DNA of 64,000 nucleotides from contig NZ_LR594662.1 of NCBI RefSeq assembly GCF_901827175.1, positions 4,898,001 through 4,962,000 on the forward strand. The letters are read 5' to 3'. The notes under the pieces were generated by a model that saw only the letters and a program-made list of their open reading frames with translations, searched no databases and was not told where the DNA came from. How positions within the stretch are numbered: the stretch's first letter is position 1; every line of letters begins with the position of its first letter. This DNA comes from Variovorax sp. RA8. GTDB lineage: Bacteria; Pseudomonadota; Gammaproteobacteria; Burkholderiales; Burkholderiaceae_C. Below, in pieces: positions 54,086 through 62,179 of the stretch. The position numbers and the translations under genes were made by a program.

Positions 54086-56671
54086 TCAGGCGGGGACCTT
54101 GGCCGCGACCTCCGTGTAGTCCTCGATCTTGTCGAAGTTGAGGTACTGGTAGATCTGGTCGCTCGCCGCGTCCAGCACGCCGGTGCTGGCCATGTATTCC
54201 TCCCTGGTCGGGATGCGACCCAGGCGCGAGCAGATGGCGGCCAGCTCGGCGCTGCCCAGGTACACGTTGGTGTTCTTGCCCAAACGATTGGGGAAGTTGC
54301 GCGTGCTGGTCGACATCACAGTCGCGCCCTCGCGCACCTGCGCCTGGTTGCCCATGCACAGCGAGCAGCCCGGCATCTCGGTGCGCGCGCCCGCGTTGCC
54401 GAACACGCCGTAGTGGCCTTCCTCCGTCAGTTGCTGCGCGTCCATCTTGGTCGGCGGCGCGATCCACAGCTTGACGGGGATGTCGCGCTTGCCTTCCAGC
54501 AGCTTGGAGGCGGCGCGGAAGTGCCCGATGTTGGTCATGCAGGAGCCGATGAACACCTCGTCGATCTGGGCGCCTGCCACGTCCGACAGCGTCTTCACGT
54601 CGTCCGGATCGTTGGGACAGGCCACGATCGGCTCGTGGATGTCGGCCAGGTCGATCTCGATCACGGCGGCGTACTCGGCGTCGTCGTCGCCCTTGAGCAG
54701 CTGCGGGTCCTTCAACCAGGCTTCCTGCGCCGCGATGCGGCGCGCCAGCGTACGTGCGTCGGCATAGCCCTCGGCGATCATCCAGCGCATCAGCGTGATG
54801 TTGCTGTTGATGTACTCGATGATCGGTTCCTTGTTCAGGTGCACCGTGCAGCCGGCCGCCGAGCGCTCGGCCGAAGCGTCGCTCAATTCGAAGGCCTGTT
54901 CCACCTTCAGGTCCGGCAGGCCCTCGATCTCGAGGATGCGGCCCGAGAAGACGTTCTTCTTGCCCTTCTTTTCGACCGTCAGCAGGCCCTGCTTGATGGC
55001 GTAGAGCGGGATCGCGTTGACCAGGTCGCGCAGGGTCACGCCGGGCTGCATCTTGCCCTTGAAGCGCACCAGCACCGACTCCGGCATGTCCAGCGGCATC
55101 ACGCCGGTGGCGGCTGCGAAGGCCACCAGGCCCGAACCGGCCGGGAAGCTGATGCCGATCGGGAAGCGAGTGTGGCTGTCGCCGCCGGTGCCGACCGTGT
55201 CGGGCGTCAGCAGGCGGTTGAGCCAGCTGTGGATCACGCCGTCGCCCGGACGCAGCGAGACCCCGCCGCGCGTGGAGATGAAATCGGGCAGCTCGTGGTG
55301 CATCTTCACGTCGACCTTCTTCGGATAGGCCGCCGTATGGCAGAAGGACTGCATCACCAGGTCGGCGCTGAAGCCCAGGCAGGCCAGGTCCTTGAGCTCG
55401 TCGCGCGTCATAGGGCCGGTGGTGTCCTGGCTGCCGACAGAGGTCATCTTCGGCTCGCAGTAGGTGCCGGGGCGGACCCCCAGCCCCTCCGGCAGGCCGC
55501 AAGCGCGGCCGACCATCTTCTGGGCCAGCGAGAAACCCTTCTTGGTGTCGACGGGGCTGACCGGCAGGCGGAACAGCGTCGAAGCCGGCAGTCCCAGCGC
55601 CTCGCGCGCCTTCGCGGTGAGGCCGCGGCCGATGATCAGCGGAATGCGGCCGCCGGCACGCACCTCGTCGAACAGCACCTCGCTCTTGACCTTGAACTCG
55701 GCAATGACCTTGCCGTCCTTCAGCGCCTTGCCCTCGTAGGGGCGCAGCTCGACCACGTCGCCCATCTCCATCTGGCTCACGTCGAGCTCGATGGGCAGCG
55801 CGCCGGCATCTTCCATCGTGTTGTAGAAGATCGGCGCGATCTTGGTGCCCAGGCAAACGCCGCCGAAGCGCTTGTTGGGAATGAACGGGATGTCCTGGCC
55901 GGTGAACCAGAGCACCGAATTGGTGGCGCTCTTGCGCGAGGAGCCGGTACCGACCACGTCGCCCACGTAGGCGACCAGGTGGCCCTTCTCCTTGAGCGAC
56001 TCGATGAACTTGACCGGGCCGCGCTTGCCGTCTTCCTCCGGCGTGATGCCGGGGCGGGCGTTCTTCAGCATCGCGAGCGCGTGCATCGGAATGTCGGGGC
56101 GCGTGGTGGCATCGGGCGCGGGCGAGAGGTCGTCCGTGTTGGTCTCGCCGCTCACCTTGAAGACGGTAATGGTGAGGCTCTGCGGCACTTCCGGCCGGCT
56201 GGTGAACCACTCGGCATCGGCCCAGCTCTGCAGCACGGCCTTGGCGTTGGCGTTGCCCTTGTCGGCCTTTTCCTTGACGTCGTGGAACTGGTCGAACATC
56301 AGCAGAGTCTTCTTCAGCCCCTCGGCCGCGACACCGCCCACCTCGGCATCGTCGAGCAGATCGATCAGCGGGCTGATGTTGTAGCCGCCCAGCATGGTGC
56401 CCAGCAGCTCGGTCGCATGGGTGCGAGAGAGCAGCAGGCTCTTCTCGCTGCCGTGGGCCACCGCCGCCAGGTAGCTCGCCTTGACCTTGGCCGCGTCGTC
56501 TACGCCGGCCGGCACGCGGTGCGTGAGCAGGTTCAGCAGGAACTCGCCGTCCTTGGCGGTCGCGGTCTTCATCAGTTCGATGACTTCGCTGGTCTGCTTG
56601 GCCGACAGGGGCAGCGGCGGGATGCCGAGCGCGGCGCGCTCGGCGACATGGTCAACGTAGGCTTGCAACAT
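54086..56671 (-). CDS. acnB: Bifunctional aconitate hydratase 2 / 2-methylisocitrate dehydratase
   Basis: 861 residues. The N-terminal HEAT-like and swivel domains ([25 protein letters not shown], then [21 protein letters not shown]) come first, as in AcnB. The [4Fe-4S] Cys are in [13 protein letters not shown] (about residue 710) and [13 protein letters not shown] (about 769 and 772), the same positions as in E. coli. It also handles 2-methylcitrate steps. It is the last gene of the mdh-tam-CoA lyase-secreted protein-acnB run, 80 bases after the secreted protein gene. Confidence 0.98.
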   Translation of the reverse strand: MLQAYVDHVAERAALGIPPLPLSAKQTSEVIELMKTATAKDGEFLLNLLTHRVPAGVDDAAKVKASYLAAVAHGSEKSLLLSRTHATELLGTMLGGYNISPLIDLLDDAEVGGVAAEGLKKTLLMFDQFHDVKEKADKGNANAKAVLQSWADAEWFTSRPEVPQSLTITVFKVSGETNTDDLSPAPDATTRPDIPMHALAMLKNARPGITPEEDGKRGPVKFIESLKEKGHLVAYVGDVVGTGSSRKSATNSVLWFTGQDIPFIPNKRFGGVCLGTKIAPIFYNTMEDAGALPIELDVSQMEMGDVVELRPYEGKALKDGKVIAEFKVKSEVLFDEVRAGGRIPLIIGRGLTAKAREALGLPASTLFRLPVSPVDTKKGFSLAQKMVGRACGLPEGLGVRPGTYCEPKMTSVGSQDTTGPMTRDELKDLACLGFSADLVMQSFCHTAAYPKKVDVKMHHELPDFISTRGGVSLRPGDGVIHSWLNRLLTPDTVGTGGDSHTRFPIGISFPAGSGLVAFAAATGVMPLDMPESVLVRFKGKMQPGVTLRDLVNAIPLYAIKQGLLTVEKKGKKNVFSGRILEIEGLPDLKVEQAFELSDASAERSAAGCTVHLNKEPIIEYINSNITLMRWMIAEGYADARTLARRIAAQEAWLKDPQLLKGDDDAEYAAVIEIDLADIHEPIVACPNDPDDVKTLSDVAGAQIDEVFIGSCMTNIGHFRAASKLLEGKRDIPVKLWIAPPTKMDAQQLTEEGHYGVFGNAGARTEMPGCSLCMGNQAQVREGATVMSTSTRNFPNRLGKNTNVYLGSAELAAICSRLGRIPTREEYMASTGVLDAASDQIYQYLNFDKIEDYTEVAAKVPA

Positions 56672-56751
56672 TTCTTCTCTTCTCCGAGATCGGGAACCGG
56701 TGTGGCGGCCGAAGCAAAAGGCGGGCCGCCGGCGCCTTGGTTTGCCGTGGC

Positions 56752-57312
56752 TTACTTCTTGGGCGCGTCAGCGCCGTCGAACAGGCTCTTGGGCGGGTTC
56801 TTCTTCATGTCTTCCGCGACCACCGATTGCTCGTTGGCCTGGCATTCGTCGGCCAGCCGCAGGCCCTGCTTCTGGCTCATCAGCATCGACTTGTTGCCCA
56901 GCTGAAGCCACATCGCTTCGGCCTTCGGGTCCTCGAGACGAATCGCGCCGGTGCGGCTGTTGACCGGGTGCATGAAGTACTTCGTGCTGCCATGCGTGAC
57001 GATGAAGAAGCCGGGCTTCTTCTGGCTGCTCTCGATCGCCACGCTGGCACCGAGTTCGCACTTGATGGTGCCGGTGAGCACGCGCTTGGAGACCTCCAGG
57101 TCTTCGGATGAGAGGACGACGTCGGACTCTTCACTGATGGGCTTGGCTTCCTCGAGCTTCTTGATGACGCGCTTGGGCACCACCTTCTGCGTCACTTTCT
57201 TGGCGGACTTCGCGGCCCGCTCCTTGAGCGGCGGCTTGGCCGCGGAATCCTGCGCCAGTGCCGACAGCGGCAGGGCAAGCGCCACGGCGGCGATAAGGGC
57301 AATCTTCTTCAT
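56752..57312 (-). CDS. Secreted protein of unknown function
   Basis: 186 residues. Signal peptide [20 protein letters not shown] followed by QDSAAKPP, then a Lys-rich linker ([26 protein letters not shown]) and a small domain: [43 protein letters not shown] and [18 protein letters not shown]. Only two Cys, which may pair in the periplasm. I do not recognise a named family; proteins like it occur in related genera, from memory. AAGGAAC lies upstream of ATG 57312. It sits 31 bases after the CoA lyase gene and before acnB. Confidence 0.82.
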   Translation of the reverse strand: MKKIALIAAVALALPLSALAQDSAAKPPLKERAAKSAKKVTQKVVPKRVIKKLEEAKPISEESDVVLSSEDLEVSKRVLTGTIKCELGASVAIESSQKKPGFFIVTHGSTKYFMHPVNSRTGAIRLEDPKAEAMWLQLGNKSMLMSQKQGLRLADECQANEQSVVAEDMKKNPPKSLFDGADAPKK

Positions 57313-57343
57313 GGGTGTCTGTTCCTTGTAGGAGGTGTGGTTT

Positions 57344-58342
57344 TCAGGAGGACGCCGCCGCAAACCATCCTTGCGCCTCCGGCGGCAGCGCACGGCCGGT
57401 GGCATGCGCACGCGAAAGTACCTGCCAGAAGTGGCGATAGCTCGCGCGGTCGTGCAATGTGCCATCAAAACTGACCGGCGCCCAATTGGCAGCGGCTGCG
57501 GACGCTATGATTTTTGTAGCCATTTGAATCTGCCGCTCGTCGGGCGCGAAGGCCTCGAGGATGGGGCGGATCTGGTTCGGATGGATGCTCCACATGCGCG
57601 TGTAGCCGAATTCGCTGGACGCTCTCCTGGCGGCGGCGCGCATCGCGTCGACGTCGTTGAACTCGGTCACCACGCAGTGCGAAGGCACCTTGCCATGCGC
57701 ATGCGCGGCAGCGGCGATCTCGAGCTTGGCGCGCACCACCAGCGGATGAGTGAACTGGCCCGCCGCGCCCATGCCCTCGGCAGGAATCGCGCCGCCATGG
57801 GCCGAGACGAAATCCATCAGGCCGAAGCTGAGTGACTGCACGCGGGGATGGGCCGCGATCTCGAAGGCCTGGTGCACGGCGAAAGGCGACTCGATCAGCA
57901 CGTGGAGCGGCAAGGCCTCTGCGCCGACAGCGTTGAGCGCCTGCACGGCCTGGCGCACATCGTCGACCGATTCGACCTTGGGCACCATCAGGTGGCTCAG
58001 GCGGTGGCCGGCGCGCCCCGCAATGGTGACCACATCGCCGGCGAAGGCCGGGTGGTCGACCGGGTGCACGCGCACCCCCACGCGCATGCCGGGGGCAGCG
58101 GCCAGGGCGAGCTCGGTGACCAGGGCAGCGTGCTCGGCCTCGCCGCCCACGGGGGCGCCGTCCTCGCAATCGAGGGTGACATCGAACACGCAGGCGCCGA
58201 ATTCCTGCGCCATCTCGGCCTGCAGCGAGAGGCTCTTGCGCATGCGCGCCTCTACGCCGCTGTAGTGGTCGCACACCGGCAGCACCACGGCGCCGGCCTG
58301 CGCGCCGAGCAGCACTTCCTGCGGATGGACGGATTCGGTCAT
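57344..58342 (-). CDS. HpcH/HpaI aldolase / citrate lyase beta-type CoA ester lyase
   Basis: 332 residues. ACVFDVTLDCEDGAPVGGEAEH, then GVRVHPVDHPAF and the region HLMVPKVESVDDVRQAVQALNAVGAEALPLHVLIESPFAVHQAFEIA, show the CitE-like TIM barrel with the Mg-binding Glu and Asp. IHPNQIRPILEAFAP near the end is also typical. Members cleave malyl-CoA, citramalyl-CoA or citryl-CoA. Its place between mdh and acnB suggests a dicarboxylate role, but the substrate is not readable. There is no citrate lyase alpha or gamma gene nearby. Confidence 0.88.
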   Translation of the reverse strand: MTESVHPQEVLLGAQAGAVVLPVCDHYSGVEARMRKSLSLQAEMAQEFGACVFDVTLDCEDGAPVGGEAEHAALVTELALAAAPGMRVGVRVHPVDHPAFAGDVVTIAGRAGHRLSHLMVPKVESVDDVRQAVQALNAVGAEALPLHVLIESPFAVHQAFEIAAHPRVQSLSFGLMDFVSAHGGAIPAEGMGAAGQFTHPLVVRAKLEIAAAAHAHGKVPSHCVVTEFNDVDAMRAAARRASSEFGYTRMWSIHPNQIRPILEAFAPDERQIQMATKIIASAAAANWAPVSFDGTLHDRASYRHFWQVLSRAHATGRALPPEAQGWFAAASS

Positions 58343-58397
58343 TGGACTACCTTCGCCTTCGGCTGCAGTGCCATGAGCCTTCGAACGGCCGGGCGGC

Positions 58398-59174
58398 TCA
58401 TGACTTTCGTTGGGCAACGATGAACATGCGCGGAAAGGCCAGTAGCCGCTTGCCATCGGCGCGCGCGGGATAGGCGGCTTCCACACGCCGCTCGTACGCG
58501 GCCAAATAGCTCGCCTGCAGATCGGCCGGCAGCCGGTCGACGAAGGGCTTGAGGCCTGTACCGCGCACCCATTCGACGATGGCGGCCGCCGAAACCATGG
58601 GATGCTGGTAGGCAGTACGCCAGACGTCGACCTGCACCGCCTCGGGCGCCAGCAGGTCGTAGTAGCCGGCCAGCGCCAGCAGCAGGGTCCGCAGCCGGTC
58701 AGCATCGCCGATGGGCTCGGCCCACGGCGCCTCGGCCGCGACTTCGCGCATCAGCCGGTGTGTGGGCTCCTCGCGGTTGTCGGGCATCTGGATGGCGAGC
58801 ACCCCGCCCGGCGCCAGGGCGGCGAACAGGCGCGGGATCAGCGTCTCGTGACCGGGCACCCATTGCAGCGAGGCATTGGCATAGATGAGATCGGGCGGCG
58901 ACCCGGGCTGCCAGCTCGCGATGTCGCTGAGCTCGAAGCGCGCCGCCGGCAGGCGCTCGCGCGCACTCTTCAGCATCGCTTCGGAGTTGTCGGTACCGAT
59001 GACCTCGGCACCGGGGAATCGCTGCACCAGCAGCTCGGTGGAATTGCCGGGCCCGCAACCCAGGTCGACGACGCGGGTTGCCGAGGACAGCGGAACCCGC
59101 GCCAGCAACTCCTGCGCGGGGCGCGTGCGCTCGTCCTCGTAACGACGGTAGAGCGCGGGGTTCCAGTCGAGCAT
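58398..59174 (-). CDS. tam: Trans-aconitate 2-methyltransferase
   Basis: 258 residues. MLDWNPALYRRYEDERTRPAQELLARVP is the very specific Tam start. The S-adenosylmethionine motif is VVDLGCGPGNSTELL, followed by IGTDNSEAMLKSA and FELSDIASW. Tam methylates trans-aconitate, which forms from cis-aconitate and inhibits aconitase. It is placed directly after mdh (27 bases) and in the run that ends with acnB, which fits a clean-up role. Confidence 0.95.
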   Translation of the reverse strand: MLDWNPALYRRYEDERTRPAQELLARVPLSSATRVVDLGCGPGNSTELLVQRFPGAEVIGTDNSEAMLKSARERLPAARFELSDIASWQPGSPPDLIYANASLQWVPGHETLIPRLFAALAPGGVLAIQMPDNREEPTHRLMREVAAEAPWAEPIGDADRLRTLLLALAGYYDLLAPEAVQVDVWRTAYQHPMVSAAAIVEWVRGTGLKPFVDRLPADLQASYLAAYERRVEAAYPARADGKRLLAFPRMFIVAQRKS

Positions 59175-59201
59175 GCTGGTGACTGACCGACGAGGTGGAA
59201 C

Positions 59202-60188
59202 TCAGAGCAGGTGGGCGACGCCGGCCTGCTCGTCCTGCAGTTCCTTCAGGGTCTTGTCGATGCGTTCCTGGCTGAACTTGTCGATTTCCAGGCCTTCGAC
59301 CAGCTTGTATTCGCCGTTCTCGGTGGTGACCGGGAAGCCGAAGATCACGTCCTTCGGAATGCCGTACTGGCCATCGGAAGGGATGCCCATCGTGACCCAC
59401 TTGCCGTTGGAGCCCAGGGCCCAGTCGCGCATGTGGTCGATGGCGGCATTCGCGGCCGAGGCGGCCGACGAAAGGCCGCGTGCCTCGATGATGGCGGCGC
59501 CGCGCTTGCCCACGGTGGGCAGGAACACGTCGGCATTCCAGACCTGGTCGTTGATGAGGTCCTTGACGCTCTTGCCGCCGACGGTGGCGAAACGGTAGTC
59601 GGCGTACATCGTGGGAGAGTGGTTGCCCCAGACGGTGAGCTTCTCGATGTCGCCCACGGCCGTGCCGGTCTTGGCGGCAATCTGGCTGGCGGCGCGGTTG
59701 TGGTCCAGGCGCAGCATGGCGGTGAAGTTCTTGCGCGGCAGGCTGGGCGCACTCTTCATCGCGATGTAGGCGTTGGTGTTGGCCGGGTTGCCGACCACCA
59801 GCACCTTGACGTTGCGGCTGGCGACCTGGTCCAGGGCCTTGCCCTGGGCGGTGAAGATCTGCGCGTTGGCGGCCAGCAGGTCGGCGCGCTCCATGCCGGG
59901 GCCGCGCGGGCGGGCGCCGACGAGCAGCGCGTAGTCGGCGTCCTTGAAGGCGACCAGCGGATCGCCGGTGGGGACCACGCCCGCCAGCAGCGGGAAGGCG
60001 CAGTCCTCGAGCTCCATGATCACGCCCTTGAGCGCCTTCTGCGCTTTCTCGTCCGGGATCTCGAGCAGTTGCAGGATGACCGGCTGGTCCTTGCCGAGCA
60101 TCTCGCCGGAGGCGATGCGGAACAGCAGGGCGTAACCGATTTGGCCGGCGGCGCCGGTGACGGCAACGCGAACAGGCTTTTTGCTCAT
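59202..60188 (-). CDS. mdh: Malate dehydrogenase
   Basis: 328 residues. Oxidises malate to oxaloacetate with [65 protein letters not shown], and the active His in [18 protein letters not shown] are the signature of the TIM-type malate dehydrogenases found in betaproteobacteria (related to the cytosolic eukaryotic type). CTGGAG precedes ATG 60188. It heads the reverse-strand run and faces gntR with a palindrome between. Confidence 0.98.
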   Translation of the reverse strand: MSKKPVRVAVTGAAGQIGYALLFRIASGEMLGKDQPVILQLLEIPDEKAQKALKGVIMELEDCAFPLLAGVVPTGDPLVAFKDADYALLVGARPRGPGMERADLLAANAQIFTAQGKALDQVASRNVKVLVVGNPANTNAYIAMKSAPSLPRKNFTAMLRLDHNRAASQIAAKTGTAVGDIEKLTVWGNHSPTMYADYRFATVGGKSVKDLINDQVWNADVFLPTVGKRGAAIIEARGLSSAASAANAAIDHMRDWALGSNGKWVTMGIPSDGQYGIPKDVIFGFPVTTENGEYKLVEGLEIDKFSQERIDKTLKELQDEQAGVAHLL

Positions 60189-60305
60189 GGGAAAACTCCA
60201 GGAAAGGTGAAAACGGTGCGCGGTCGCGGTTGCGGGCGCGGAGGTCGGGGCCGGGCGATGCGCCCGGTCGCATAGGCCGGCTTGGATTTTATGCCGATTT
60301 GCGCT

Positions 60306-60335
60306 TTGGATGGCGCCAGTCTTGTGTCTTATATA
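60306..60335 (+). promoter_or_regulatory. Possible sigma-70 promoter of gntR
   Basis: TTGGAT at 60306-60311 and TATATA at 60330-60335 with an 18-base spacer. The -10 lies inside the 12-bp palindrome, so a repressor there would block it. The distance to the GntR start used here is 45 bases. Confidence 0.4.
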
Positions 60336-60338
60336 AGA
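60327..60338. promoter_or_regulatory. 12-bp perfect palindrome TCTTATATAAGA, candidate operator between mdh and gntR
   Basis: The sequence TCTTATATAAGA is its own reverse complement and stands out in a GC-rich intergenic region. It lies 42 bases before the gntR start and about 139 bases before the mdh start on the other strand. GntR proteins bind short palindromes of this kind, so autoregulation and control of mdh are likely. It also overlaps a -10-like hexamer. Confidence 0.65.
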
Positions 60339-60379
60339 TGTCGGGCGAAACACGCTGCCGTGGCGCACCCCGCCTGCCA

Positions 60380-61141
60380 ATGACCACCTCCACTATCGCG
60401 CTTGCCGAGTCGGCGACGCCCTCGTTCAGCCCGCTCTACCAGCAGATCAAGTCATTGATCCTGCAGAGCCTGCACGCCGGCGAATGGAAGCCGGGCGAGC
60501 CGATCCCGAGCGAGATCGAACTGGCCGCGCGCTTCCGCGTGAGCCAGGGCACGGTGCGCAAGGCCATCGACGAACTCGCGGCCGAGAACCTGGTGGTGCG
60601 CCGCCAGGGCAAGGGCACCTTCGTCGCTACCCACGCCGAACAGCATGTGCAGTACCGCTTCCTGAAGCTGGTGCCCGACAGCGGCGACGTCGACAGCGAG
60701 GGCCCTGCCGAGCGCGAGATCGTCGACTGCAGGCGGCTGCGCGCGAGCGCCGACGTCGCCCGCCTGCTCGCGCTGCGCACCGGCGACGCGGTGCTGCAGG
60801 TACGGCGCGTGCTCGCCTATCGCGGCACGCCCACCATCCTGGAAGACCTCTGGCTGCCCGGCGCGCCCTTCAAGGGCCTCACGGCCGAGCGGCTGATGGC
60901 CTGGCACGGCCCGATGTACGCGATGTTCGAGACCGAGTTCGGCGTGCGCATGGTGCGCGCCGAGGAGAAGATCCGCGCCGTGCTGCCTGACGAGGCGCAG
61001 GCCGCGCTGCTTCGCGTCAGCACCGCCACGCCGCTCCTGAGCGTGGAACGCGTTGCCCATACGTACCACGACACGCCGATGGAGCTGCGCCGCGACCTCT
61101 ATCGCACCGACACGCACCACTACCGCAATGAACTCGGCTGA
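60380..61141 (+). CDS. GntR family (HutC-type) transcriptional regulator
   Basis: 253 residues. The winged helix in [70 protein letters not shown] (residues ~13-80) is followed by a UTRA-type ligand domain: [27 protein letters not shown] and [26 protein letters not shown]. Start ATG 60380 gives [11 protein letters not shown]; an earlier ATG at 60338 would put the palindrome at the start codon, so it is less likely. It precedes sdhCDA and faces mdh, so it is probably the TCA-cluster regulator. Confidence 0.92.
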   Translation: MTTSTIALAESATPSFSPLYQQIKSLILQSLHAGEWKPGEPIPSEIELAARFRVSQGTVRKAIDELAAENLVVRRQGKGTFVATHAEQHVQYRFLKLVPDSGDVDSEGPAEREIVDCRRLRASADVARLLALRTGDAVLQVRRVLAYRGTPTILEDLWLPGAPFKGLTAERLMAWHGPMYAMFETEFGVRMVRAEEKIRAVLPDEAQAALLRVSTATPLLSVERVAHTYHDTPMELRRDLYRTDTHHYRNELG

Positions 61142-61310
61142 GCGCATTCGCGCTGCAGTCCATGACGGCCGCGACACATCAACATCCGAGCGCCGCGCTG
61201 CGGTGACAGTTCGGCATCAGTCGCCCGATGGTGCATTGCAATAGAATTTTGCGTTGTTTGCATTTCCGCCAAAGAACAAGCCGCCCCCTCTAAAAATTCT
61301 GAAAGCCCAC

Positions 61311-61757
61311 ATGACAGAGCTGGCCACACCTCCCCGATCCCAGCGGCGCGAGTTCCGCAACATCAACGCCTTCACCGACCTCACCACCTACCGGCTGCCA
61401 CCGGCGGGCCTCGTGTCGATCCTGCACCGCGTGAGCGGCGCGCTGATGTTCCTGCTGCTGCCCTTCGTGATCTGGATGTTCGACACGTCCGTGTCTTCCG
61501 AGTACTCCTATGCCCGCTTCAAGGCCGCCTTCAACAGCGGCCTTGGTTTCGTTCCGGGCTGGTTCCTCAAGCTGGTGGCGCTCGCCTTGATCTGGGCCTA
61601 CCTGCACCACTTCATCGCCGGCCTTCGCCATCTCTGGATGGACGTGAGCCACGCCGCGGTGAGCAAGGAATTCGGCCAGAGCTCGGCCATCGCGACGCTG
61701 GCCATCAGCATCGTGCTGACCGTCGTGCTCGGTGCGAAGCTGTTCGGTCTTTATTGA
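61311..61757 (+). CDS. sdhC: Succinate dehydrogenase cytochrome b556 subunit
   Basis: 148 residues, three membrane helices. RNINAFTDLTTYRLPPAGLVSILHRVSGALMFLLLPFVIWMF shows the SdhC signature with the Ser-x-x-His-Arg of the quinone and haem site, and WAYLHHFIAGLRHLWMD is the second conserved helix with the haem His. It anchors the dehydrogenase in the inner membrane with SdhD. An upstream in-frame start at 61254 is less likely. A TAGAAT lies at 61242, possibly its -10. A REP-like hairpin follows. Confidence 0.95.
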   Translation: MTELATPPRSQRREFRNINAFTDLTTYRLPPAGLVSILHRVSGALMFLLLPFVIWMFDTSVSSEYSYARFKAAFNSGLGFVPGWFLKLVALALIWAYLHHFIAGLRHLWMDVSHAAVSKEFGQSSAIATLAISIVLTVVLGAKLFGLY

Positions 61758-61762
61758 TTTGC

Positions 61763-61786
61763 GGGTCAGATCTTCAGCTCTGACCC
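61763..61786. repeat. REP-like palindromic hairpin between sdhC and sdhD
   Basis: GGGTCAGA (61763-61770) and TCTGACCC (61779-61786) are exact inverted repeats around an 8-nt loop. The same GGTCAGA...TCTGACC core occurs widely as an intergenic repeat in related genera, as I recall. It stands alone here. It could lower or stabilise transcript levels between sdhC and sdhD. Confidence 0.55.
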
Positions 61787-61808
61787 CACCTGATTGGGAA
61801 ACTGACTC

Positions 61809-62174
61809 ATGTCTGTGAACTACGGCTCCAAGCGCATCGTCGTCGGCGCGCACTACGGTCTGCGCGACTGGCTCAGCCAGCGCATCACCGGCGCCCTGAT
61901 GGCGCTGTTCACCATCATCCTGCTGGCGCAGGTGCTCTTCACGCGCGGGCCGATCGGCTACGACGCGTGGGCCGGCATCTTCGCCTCGCAATGGATGAAG
62001 GTGCTCACCTTCGTGGTGATCGCCTCGGTGCTCTATCACGTGTGGGTCGGCATGCGCGACATCTGGATGGACTACGTCCAGCCGGTCGGCATCCGTCTCG
62101 TCTTGCAGGTTTTCACGATCGTCTGGCTTGTGGCGTGCGCGGGTTGGGCCATTCAAGTGCTCTGGAGAATCTAA
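61809..62174 (+). CDS. sdhD: Succinate dehydrogenase hydrophobic membrane anchor subunit
   Basis: 121 residues, three membrane helices. IVVGAHYGLRDWLSQRITGALMALFTIILLAQVLF shows the conserved start, with the Arg and Ser of the quinone site. YHVWVGMRDIWMDYVQPVGIRLVLQVFTI holds the haem-coordinating His and the Asp-Tyr pair. It is the partner of SdhC. It ends five bases before sdhA. Confidence 0.95.
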   Translation: MSVNYGSKRIVVGAHYGLRDWLSQRITGALMALFTIILLAQVLFTRGPIGYDAWAGIFASQWMKVLTFVVIASVLYHVWVGMRDIWMDYVQPVGIRLVLQVFTIVWLVACAGWAIQVLWRI

Positions 62175-62179
62175 GCGCC

